Of a DNA stretch of 36,480 nt, positions 1 through 6,556 are shown piece by piece (within the stretch, counting starts at the first letter, position 1; each line of letters starts with the position of its first letter). The notes under the pieces are model-generated. The model worked only from the letters and a program-made list of their open reading frames with translations. It was not told the origin of the DNA and did not search any database. This stretch comes from an uncultured Verrucomicrobia subdivision 3 bacterium (GTDB lineage Bacteria > Verrucomicrobiota > Verrucomicrobiia > Limisphaerales > UBA11358): positions 1 to 36,480 of the forward strand of contig CAIQKM010000118.1 of assembly GCA_903872345.1 (NCBI GenBank), written 5' to 3'. The position numbers were made by a program, and so were the translations under genes.

Positions 1-69
1 CGCCGCGAAATCGCGCAAGCCAAAGCCCGCGCCGCCGGCCTCGCAGAAATCAAACCCGAGCACCCCTGA
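1..69 (+). CDS. C-terminal end of an unidentified protein (partial, enters from the left)
   Basis: Frame 1 is open from the first base and reads 22 codons to a TGA at 67-69. The residues end in AEIKPEHP and are rich in Ala, Arg and Lys with GC-rich codons, as in the other genes here. The fragment is too short to name. It could be the tail of any enzyme; the helical, charged composition says little. It is called a gene end because the reading is open to the window edge and stops just before an obviously non-coding repeat region. Confidence 0.5.
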   Translation, partial: RREIAQAKARAAGLAEIKPEHP

Positions 70-584
70 ATCATTGGGTTTTCCCGTGAATCAAACCAAA
101 TCAAACCAAATCAAACCAGTGTGAAAAACGACCCCGCCATCTGCCGAGCGCCAACGGCGCGGCCTCATACCAGCCCAGAGCAACGCTCTGGGTTCGCCCA
201 CACACGAAACTCAGCCCTGAAGGGGTGGCCCATCAAGGCATCAACAAAGCAAAAACCCAAGCAATCAAGGCTAATCGTGCTTCATCAAGGCAAGCGTGAA
301 AATTTGTTAATTGCCACCCTCACCAACGGCTCTGAAATTTAGCCTTTAGCCTTCAGCGTTTAGCCTTTTGCGTTAAAACTCCAGCAATCAAGGCAAATCA
401 AGCCTCATCAAGGCAAACGCTAAAAAACCGAACCACCATCATGCCATCGGCTTTCCACCCAAGAACCGCGCCCCTCAATTCGGTAGGGCGGAAGTGTCCT
501 TCCGCCCCATATAGATGTGGAGGCGTGTCCCGTTGTAACCATTGCCGTGACAACAGTCTGGTTTTTTTGGTAAAAAGTCAGGTC
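70..584. repeat. Repeat-rich intergenic region: 10-bp tandem repeat, ~42-nt direct repeat and small hairpins
   Basis: No convincing gene is seen here. From 89 to 118 the decamer AATCAAACCA is repeated three times exactly. Two imperfect direct copies of about 42 nt (261-302 and 384-425, 7 mismatches) share GCAATCAAGGC and CATCAAGGCAA. There are three compact hairpins: GCGCC-AAC-GGCGC (148-160), CCCAGAGC-AAC-GCTCTGGG (174-192) and GGGCGGAAG-TGTC-CTTCCGCCC (486-507). The AAC loops recall the palindrome in the 25735-25964 element, which suggests related repeat families. An open frame at 121-342 crosses these hairpins and is not taken as a gene. Confidence 0.6.
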
Positions 585-1682
585 ATGAAGCTAGGGCTGC
601 GATTCGAATATGCGTTAGCGATTTTTGCCACGCTTGGGCAGGCATGCCACCTGCTCAAACGGCAAAAAACGCTTGCTGGTATTTTGTTGATAATAATCGG
701 CATTCAATTCAACAGCATGGCTGATCAAATTACGGAATTAAATGCCAAGGGGAGAGATGCGTATAAAAATGACGATTATGCAACAGCTGTCGTTTGCTTT
801 AGCAAATTAATCCCATTCAACGACCCTGATGCATATTATTACAGAGGTTTGACCTATTTTGAGATGGGTGAATATGACAAAACAATATCAGACATTAACG
901 AATCAATTGTCCGCTTTCCTCGCAAACACGCCTTCACAGTAAGAGGTAATGCATACGCCAAATTGCAAGACCATCAAAAAGCGGTTGATGATTACACGGA
1001 AGCAATTAAGCAGGAAGATTTGCATAAAGAGCGGATTTACTACTCAAGAGCGCAAGAGTTTTATCTGTTGAGGGAATATTATGCTGCTTTGATTGATTGC
1101 AAATCAGCTGTAATGATCTTGTCGGAGATGACCAACTCTGAAGCTTTGCTTGGCAAAACTTATATGATTGAGGGGTTGGCTTATGAGGGTGTTGGGCAAA
1201 TTGGCCAGGCATTTACAATGTATTCAATGAGCATCCCAATACAGCGTAAACTTCCGATAAGTTCGCAAGATTATCTCGTATTTTCAAAGCGTGGGCGAAT
1301 TTATGATACGAGGGGCAGGTACGACGAGGCGATTAGTGATTATAAAGAAGCCGTGCACATTGACCCGGAATCGCCAGTAGCTAATTTTTATTTGGCCAGC
1401 TTTCTGGCAGTTTGTGCAGATGAGAAATACCGTGATGGTAAACAAGCAATGGCCTATGCTAAAAAAGCCTGCGAATTGAATCATTGGAATGATTCCTCCT
1501 GTTTGGAAACATATGCTGCCGCTACTGCTGAGGCTGGTCGTTTTGACGAAGCGGTTAAATGGCAAATGAAAGCGATTAGCTTGGATCTGAAGGGGGAAAG
1601 ATTAAAAACGGCACAAGAGCGTTTGGAATTGTATCAGCACAATAAGCCATATCACGAGGTCCACGATATTAAAGGGGCATAA
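585..1682 (+). CDS. Membrane-anchored or secreted TPR-repeat protein
   Basis: The product is 365 residues if the ATG at 585 is used. The frame opens upstream at 441, but that part crosses a repeat hairpin and looks non-coding. A hydrophobic stretch (LAGILLIIIGIQF, about residues 31-43) acts as signal anchor or signal peptide. It is followed by several TPR-like helical pairs, for example AYYYRGLTYFEMGEYDKTISDINESI and GRIYDTRGRYDEAISDYKEAVHIDPESPVANFYLA, and a last repeat near AEAGRFDEAVKWQMKAI. TPRs mediate protein-protein contacts; no catalytic domain is visible. The gene is clearly AT-richer than its neighbours (many AAA, ATT and GAT codons), which suggests acquisition from elsewhere. A start at the ATG at 717 (MADQITELN) is also possible and would give a cytoplasmic protein. 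Confidence 0.75.
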   Translation: MKLGLRFEYALAIFATLGQACHLLKRQKTLAGILLIIIGIQFNSMADQITELNAKGRDAYKNDDYATAVVCFSKLIPFNDPDAYYYRGLTYFEMGEYDKTISDINESIVRFPRKHAFTVRGNAYAKLQDHQKAVDDYTEAIKQEDLHKERIYYSRAQEFYLLREYYAALIDCKSAVMILSEMTNSEALLGKTYMIEGLAYEGVGQIGQAFTMYSMSIPIQRKLPISSQDYLVFSKRGRIYDTRGRYDEAISDYKEAVHIDPESPVANFYLASFLAVCADEKYRDGKQAMAYAKKACELNHWNDSSCLETYAAATAEAGRFDEAVKWQMKAISLDLKGERLKTAQERLELYQHNKPYHEVHDIKGA

Positions 1683-1718
1683 AGGGCATGGGCGACGTGC
1701 CATCCTTGGTTTCGGCCT

Positions 1719-3131
1719 TCACCGTACATTCCCAATCTCACTGGCGAGATCTTCGATGGTCCAGTTGGAACGGGTGGCCTGCAAACGGTCGGCGGCGGCG
1801 CCGTGTTGCCAGACGGCGTAGCGGATGGCTTTGCCCGGGTCGGCTTGCAGGGCGGGTTGGGCGAGCAGACCGGCGATGAAGCCGGCGAGGACGTCGCCGC
1901 TGCCGCCTTGGGCGAGCCAGGGATTGCCGGTGGGGTTCAGATAGATTTCACCTTCGCTGCGGCCGATCAGGGTTTGATGGCCTTTCAGCACCACCCAGCA
2001 GCCGCCGTAGCGGCGGGAGATTTCGCGGAGCGAACCGGGGCGGTCGGCCTGCACGGTCTCGGTGCCGCACCGCAGAAGACGCGCGGCTTCGCCGGGATGC
2101 GGGGTGAGCACGCGGAGCGCATCCTTCACGAACGGTTCCGGGGCGAGCATGTCGAGGCCGCTGGCATCCACCACGAGCGGTTGCTTGTTGATGCGCCAAA
2201 GACGGCGGATGCTCATGCGGACATCCGCCGACAGGGCCGGGTCCGCGAGGCCGGGGCCGGCGAGCAGGGCATTGATGTTGTCCGGCGGGTTGTAGTTGGG
2301 CGACCAGATTTTTACCATGGCGGACGACAATTGCGCCGCCACCGGCAGGTAAATGTCCGGCTGGATCAACACGGTGACCAAGCCCGGCTGGGCGCGCAGG
2401 GCGCCCCGCGCGGCCAGGACGGCGGCGCCGTGGTAACCCAGACTGCCGGCGATGACCACCACATGGCCAAAGGTGCCTTTGTGGCTGGTGACGGAGCGGT
2501 CGGCGGGATAATGGTTAAAATCCTCCGGCAGGATGACATTCAAGTCGCTCTTAAAAGGGCAGGGGATCAGACCGACGTCGTCGGCCACTTCCAGCCGGCC
2601 GGCCGCATCGGTGCCGGCGGGCGTGAGCAATCCGGCCTTGGGGGCGCCGATGGTGAGGGTGACGCTGGCATTGATGACGGCGCCGAAATGGGCGCCGGTG
2701 TCCGCATTCAAGCCGGAGGGTACGTCCACGGCCAGCACGGGAATGCCGGTGGCGTTGATGGTGTTAATGATTTTCTGCCAGTCCTCGCTGAGCGGACGGT
2801 TCAGGCCGAGGCCAAACAGGCCGTCCACGATCAGGGCGGGCTTTTCGGCCAGCTTGAATTCGAGCGTGGGCAAATCGGTATCCGGCAGCAGCACCTCGAA
2901 CAGTTCGGCACGACGCCCTTCGAGCTGTTTGGCGGCCGACCGGGCATCGTCACCATTATGACCTTTGCCGGCCAGGAACAGGATGGTGTCACCGGCGCGG
3001 GTGAGTTTGCGGGCGCGGCGGGCCAGGCGTTTGCCCACCTGATGGATGACGGCGGCCTCCGTCTGGCCGGCGACCCAGGTGGCTTGTTCCCATTCCCGCA
3101 TCTGACCCGAAGTGACTACCGGAATTGGCAT
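1719..3131 (-). CDS. nnr: Bifunctional NAD(P)H-hydrate repair enzyme (epimerase/dehydratase)
   Basis: This cytoplasmic enzyme repairs hydrated NADH and NADPH. The N-terminal YjeF domain epimerises R- and S-NAD(P)HX and the C-terminal ribokinase-like domain dehydrates S-NAD(P)HX using ADP. Visible signatures are GKGHNGDDA (about residues 55-63, the GxGNNGxDG-type motif) and AVDVPSGLNADTG (Asp about 136) in the first domain. The second has HKGTFGHVVVIAGS (about 217-230), LTPHPGEAARLL, VVLKGHQT and GGSGDVLAG (Asp about 413). At 470 residues the length fits the two-domain family. The ATG at 3131 (MPIPVVTSGQMREWE) is preferred over the more distal in-frame ATG at 3212, because family similarity begins there. 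It diverges from the response regulator gene, and the two share the short upstream region. Confidence 0.93.
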   Translation of the reverse strand: MPIPVVTSGQMREWEQATWVAGQTEAAVIHQVGKRLARRARKLTRAGDTILFLAGKGHNGDDARSAAKQLEGRRAELFEVLLPDTDLPTLEFKLAEKPALIVDGLFGLGLNRPLSEDWQKIINTINATGIPVLAVDVPSGLNADTGAHFGAVINASVTLTIGAPKAGLLTPAGTDAAGRLEVADDVGLIPCPFKSDLNVILPEDFNHYPADRSVTSHKGTFGHVVVIAGSLGYHGAAVLAARGALRAQPGLVTVLIQPDIYLPVAAQLSSAMVKIWSPNYNPPDNINALLAGPGLADPALSADVRMSIRRLWRINKQPLVVDASGLDMLAPEPFVKDALRVLTPHPGEAARLLRCGTETVQADRPGSLREISRRYGGCWVVLKGHQTLIGRSEGEIYLNPTGNPWLAQGGSGDVLAGFIAGLLAQPALQADPGKAIRYAVWQHGAAADRLQATRSNWTIEDLASEIGNVR

Positions 3132-3275
3132 GTCCGGAGCATGGCAAATCCGGCGGGGTTGGTAAATGGCGATTGTATCCGGGATCGTCCCCGGCCTGCG
3201 GCTGTCACCCAATCGTCACAGTGGCGTCGCTAATTTGCAATTGTGTGGTGCATTGCCGCATGTCAGACTACCAGC

Positions 3276-3956
3276 GTGAAGCCGCGAATTTTAGTAGTTG
3301 ATGACGAGCCGGAAGCGGTGGAACTCGTCGAGTTCAATCTCAAGCAGGCCGGTTATGCCGTGAACACCGCCGCCGACGGCGCGGAAGCGCTCCGGAAGGC
3401 CCGTGCCCAGACGCCGGACCTGATCGTTCTGGATGTGATGCTTCCCGAGATGGACGGCTTTGAAATCTGCAAAACCCTCCGCCTGGATGCCGCCACGGCC
3501 CGGGTGCCCATCATCATGCTCACCGCCAAGGCGGCGGAGATTGACCGCGTGCTCGGGCTGGAACTCGGGGCGGATGATTACATCACCAAGCCGTTCAGCC
3601 CGCGCGAACTGTTGTTGCGCGTGAAAAAGATTCTCGCCCGCTCGGGCGCGGACGAAAAGGTGGAGGAACAGTTGCGCTTCGGCGACCTGCTGATTGATCT
3701 GCCCCGGCATCTGGCGAGCTGGAAGGGCCGGAGCATTGACCTGACGGCCACGGAATTCAAGCTGCTGACCCTGCTGGCGCAACGCGCCGGACGGGTGCAG
3801 TCCCGCGACCAGTTGCTGCGCGATGTCTGGGAATACGACAGTCTCATTGATACCCGCACGGTGGACACCCACATGCGGCGGCTGCGCGAAAAACTCGGGT
3901 CGGCTTCCAAGCATCTGGACACGGTGCGCGGCGTTGGCTACCGGTTTGTGGAATGA
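3276..3956 (+). CDS. OmpR/PhoB-family response regulator (orphan)
   Basis: This is a two-domain DNA-binding response regulator of about 226 residues. The receiver domain has the acidic pair Asp9-Asp10 (VVDDEPE), phospho-acceptor Asp53 (IVLDVMLPEMDG), Thr83 (IIMLTAK) and Lys105 (YITKPFSP), all canonical. The C-terminal winged helix contains DLTATEFKLLTLLAQRAGRV and the recognition-helix region DTRTVDTHMRRLREKLG, ending VRGVGYRFVE as in PhoB. The GTG at 3276 gives a family-length N terminus; an ATG at 3243 in frame would add 11 residues. No histidine kinase lies beside it in this window, so its partner must be elsewhere. PhoB-like identity is family-level only; target genes cannot be read from the sequence. 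Confidence 0.9.
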   Translation: MKPRILVVDDEPEAVELVEFNLKQAGYAVNTAADGAEALRKARAQTPDLIVLDVMLPEMDGFEICKTLRLDAATARVPIIMLTAKAAEIDRVLGLELGADDYITKPFSPRELLLRVKKILARSGADEKVEEQLRFGDLLIDLPRHLASWKGRSIDLTATEFKLLTLLAQRAGRVQSRDQLLRDVWEYDSLIDTRTVDTHMRRLREKLGSASKHLDTVRGVGYRFVE

Positions 3957-3992
3957 ACCCGGGCGGCGGGGGATAGTGGATCCGCGCAGTGT

Positions 3993-4111
3993 CCCCGGAG
4001 CGCCGGTCTGTGACCGGCTTAAACCTTTCGCTCTTGCTGCCGCCGTTCTTCTTTTCGACTGTTTGAATGTAACACGGCGTTCTAAGCCGGCTGCAAGCCG
4101 GCGCTCCGGGG
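3993..4111. repeat. MITE-like palindromic element with CCGGAGCG termini (copy 1)
   Basis: The element is 119 bp with perfect 14-bp terminal inverted repeats: CCCCGGAGCGCCGG at 3993-4006 and its complement at 4098-4111. Imperfect pairing continues inwards to about 4020 and 4084 (ACCGGCTT against AAGCCGGC). The core has no open frame of note. The terminal CCGGAGCGC is shared with the element at 20440-20551 and with a half-site near 26064-26073. It sits between the response regulator stop and the transporter start. Confidence 0.7.
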
Positions 4112-4198
4112 CAGTGCGCGGATGCGCTCAGTCGTTTGATGGCGGCAAGAAAAGATTGGCGCGGCGGGATTCCTTGGCAAGATAGGCGCCGTTGCTGC

Positions 4199-5200
4199 AT
4201 GAAAGACGCGCATTGGATTCGCCGCCACGGTTTTATTCTCGGCCTGCTCCTGGCCGTGGGGCTGGCTTTTTTGGTTCCCGGTCCGGGGGCGCACGACGGC
4301 ATTCTCCATCCGGATTTCGTCAACAATTTCGGTATCGCCCTGATCCTGTTTTTGCAGGGGCTCTCGCTGGCGTTTGAGAAAATCAAGAGCGGTGCGGGCA
4401 ACTGGCGGCTGCATGTGATCATTCAGTCGTTTACGTTTGTGATCTTTCCCCTGGTCGGCCTGGGTTTTTATTTCGGCATGCCGCGGCTGTGGCCGGCGGA
4501 GCCGGCGGCCATCCGGGAGGGGTTTCTCTATCTGTGCGTGCTGCCCTCGACCATTTCCACTTCGGTGGTGCTGACCTCGGTGGCGCATGGCAATACCGCC
4601 GGGGCGCTGTTTAACGCGGCCCTCTCCAATATCATCGGCGTGGTGCTCACCCCCCTGCTGGTGCATGTGCTGATGCAGAGCACCGGCCAGTCCGGCGCGC
4701 TGGGCCCGCTGATGGTGAAGATCACGCTGCTGACGCTGCTGCCGTTTTTTGTCGGGATGGCCCTGCGCCCTGGCGTGAAGAAATGGGTGGACCACCACAA
4801 ACCCTGGATTGCGCGCATCAGCAATGCCATCATCATATTCATTGTGTACAGCGCGTTTTGCGATTCGGTGGCGGAACGCATCTGGCAGACGCATGGCGCG
4901 GGCACGACGGCGATCCTGCTGCTGTTTGTGCTGCTGCTGTTCACCGGCATGTCGTGCCTGATTTATTACACGTGCCGGCTGCTGGGGTTGAACCGGGAGG
5001 ATCTCATCACCGCGTATTTTTGCTCGGTCAAAAAGACGCTGGCCATGGGCGTGCCGCTGGCGATGCTGATTTTTGGCTCGCGCAATGACATTCCGCTGAT
5101 CCTGCTGCCGCTGATGTTTTATCATCCGCTGCAAATCTTCATCAACGGGGTGCTGGCCAGTCATTGGGGGAAGGCGGGGTCGCCGGGCGGGGGGAAGTGA
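4199..5200 (+). CDS. Bile acid:sodium symporter-family (SBF-like) membrane transporter
   Basis: This inner-membrane protein of 333 residues has about ten hydrophobic helices, beginning with FILGLLLAVGLAFLVPG and continuing through FGIALILFLQGLSLAFE, VIIQSFTFVIFPLVGLGFYFG and later segments. The pattern FLQGLSLAFEKIKSG and the middle segment LCVLPSTISTSVVLTSVAHGN match SBF-like (YfeH-type) members of the BASS/CPA superfamily. A polar sequence, FCSVKKTLAMGVPLAMLIFG, lies in the second half where the family has its crossover helix. The ATG at 4199 (MKDAHWIRR) starts just before the first helix; an upstream in-frame ATG at 4136 would add an arginine-rich stretch and is less likely. The substrate cannot be told; such proteins are annotated as Na+-dependent transporters of organic anions. 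Confidence 0.85.
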   Translation: MKDAHWIRRHGFILGLLLAVGLAFLVPGPGAHDGILHPDFVNNFGIALILFLQGLSLAFEKIKSGAGNWRLHVIIQSFTFVIFPLVGLGFYFGMPRLWPAEPAAIREGFLYLCVLPSTISTSVVLTSVAHGNTAGALFNAALSNIIGVVLTPLLVHVLMQSTGQSGALGPLMVKITLLTLLPFFVGMALRPGVKKWVDHHKPWIARISNAIIIFIVYSAFCDSVAERIWQTHGAGTTAILLLFVLLLFTGMSCLIYYTCRLLGLNREDLITAYFCSVKKTLAMGVPLAMLIFGSRNDIPLILLPLMFYHPLQIFINGVLASHWGKAGSPGGGK

Positions 5201-5543
5201 CCGACATTCGGCCGGCTGGCGAGGTTGGGAGAATGATGTCCGGCATCCGGCGGCGATAACAAATCCCGCACACCTTGCGATGTGCGGGAAGTGACCGGCG
5301 ATGGGAGCATGGCCGCCGTCGCCGCGGCGTTTTTGATGGATGCGCCTGGTTCGCCCCGCCGCCCGCGCATCCGGCTGATGTTCCCACAGCTTGTTTACGC
5401 GGCTTTCCGTGAACCTGCGGCCAGCTTGACGAAAAAACACAAAATGGCCAATACGCATAAGCGCGTATGCCCCAAACGGCAACCGGTTATAATCCTGGCG
5501 GGATTTTGCTCGCCACGGCGGGCGAATCGCTTAACTTCGCGGC
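5201..5543. other. Intergenic region with a 9-bp hairpin, no gene seen
   Basis: The gap lies between the SBF-like and EamA transporter genes. A hairpin TCCCGCACA (5264-5272) / TGTGCGGGA (5281-5289) has an 8-nt loop but no T-run, so it is only a weak candidate for a terminator of the upstream gene. An open frame at 5282-5563 runs through to the next gene but has no recognisable content and an improbable composition. No clear promoter could be identified. Confidence 0.4.
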
Positions 5544-6461
5544 GTGTCCGAAAGCAAAAATAATGCCGCCATTACCGCCAGTCTGCTGGCGGTGGTGGTG
5601 CTGTGGGGGGCCAACAATGCGGGCACCAAATGGCTGGTGGCTGCGTGGCCGCCCATTTTCACGGGGGCGACCCGGTTTCTGTTCGCAGGGGCGATTCTCT
5701 TTGCGGTGCTGCGGTGGACAAAGTGGCTGGGGGATTATCCGAACCCGACGGCCGGGCTGTACCGTCAGCTCTGGTGGCGGGGCGGTCTGAGTCTGGCAGC
5801 CTATACCATTGTCTTTTGCTGGGCGCTGCGGCTCACGGCGGCGTCGCACGTGGCGCTTTATATCGGCGCTTCGCCGATCTGGGCGTTGCTGGTGGAGGAA
5901 CGGCCGCGGCCAAACTGGTCCAGCGTGCGGCGCTATGGCGCGGCGTTGTTGGCGGTCACGGGGGTGCTGGTGCTGTTCTGGCCGGCCTTGAAGAACAGCA
6001 GTTTCAATTTGGCGGGCGAATGCTGCGGGCTGATTTCCAGTCTGTGCTGGGCAAATTACAATCACCAAAGCCGCATTCTGGCCCGCAGTGTGAGCGGAGT
6101 GGAAGTGGCGGCGAATTCCATGTGGATGTCCGGGGTCTGGCTGCTGCCGCTGGGAGTGGTGGAAATATTCCAGCACGGGGTGACCCTCGATTTGCCGCAT
6201 GTGGGGGTGCAAGCCCTGGCGGTGCTGCTCGGGGGCGTGGTGCCGTATGCCATGTGGAATTCCGCCCTGCGCCACTGGAAGACCAGCCGGGTGATGTTGT
6301 TCATCAATTTCATTCCGCTCACCACCACGACGTGGGCGCATTATGTTCTGGGCGAACCGATCACGCCGACGTTTTGCACGGCCATGGTGCTGATCGTGGC
6401 CGGGGTGCTGGTGGGGCAGATGGACTGGACCAAGGTGTTCCGGCAGCCGGAAGGGTTTTGA
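5544..6461 (+). CDS. EamA/DMT-superfamily transporter
   Basis: This is an inner-membrane protein of 305 residues with about ten transmembrane helices arranged as two EamA repeats. The first repeat begins ITASLLAVVVLWGANNAGTKWLV and includes TGATRFLFAGAILFAVL and ALRLTAASHVALYIGASPIWALL. The second starts about residue 155 with AGECCGLISSLCWANYNHQSR and ends LIVAGVLVGQMDW. The small residues and WGANN motif in helix 1 are typical of drug/metabolite transporters (RhaT/YdcZ-like group). The start is a GTG at 5544, directly before the first helix; no ATG fits. DMT members export or import small metabolites such as amino acids or sugars; the substrate here is unknown. Confidence 0.9.
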   Translation: MSESKNNAAITASLLAVVVLWGANNAGTKWLVAAWPPIFTGATRFLFAGAILFAVLRWTKWLGDYPNPTAGLYRQLWWRGGLSLAAYTIVFCWALRLTAASHVALYIGASPIWALLVEERPRPNWSSVRRYGAALLAVTGVLVLFWPALKNSSFNLAGECCGLISSLCWANYNHQSRILARSVSGVEVAANSMWMSGVWLLPLGVVEIFQHGVTLDLPHVGVQALAVLLGGVVPYAMWNSALRHWKTSRVMLFINFIPLTTTTWAHYVLGEPITPTFCTAMVLIVAGVLVGQMDWTKVFRQPEGF

Positions 6462-6556
6462 GGGAATTGGAGGAATGAGAAAACATCCAACATCCACACC
6501 TGACCGTGTGCCCGGCTACGTCTGAGCCGGATGTGAGCCCCATTTCAACGAGGTCA

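Noticed and set aside
89..118. CRISPR-like array
   Set aside because: Contiguous 10-bp tandem copies without spacers, and no cas genes.
121..342. 73-codon open frame in the first gap
   Set aside because: Crosses two hairpin repeats and has no family pattern.
1803..3233. 476-codon open frame antisense to nnr
   Set aside because: Gly/Ala/Arg-rich with no family pattern; a by-product of the GC-rich codons of nnr, which has clear motifs on the other strand.
5264..5289. Rho-independent terminator after the SBF-like gene
   Set aside because: A good stem but no T-run on either strand, so it is only described as a hairpin.
5282..5563. 93-codon open frame between the two transporters
   Set aside because: Arg-rich, no recognisable content; a GTG start fits the EamA gene and this frame overlaps it.
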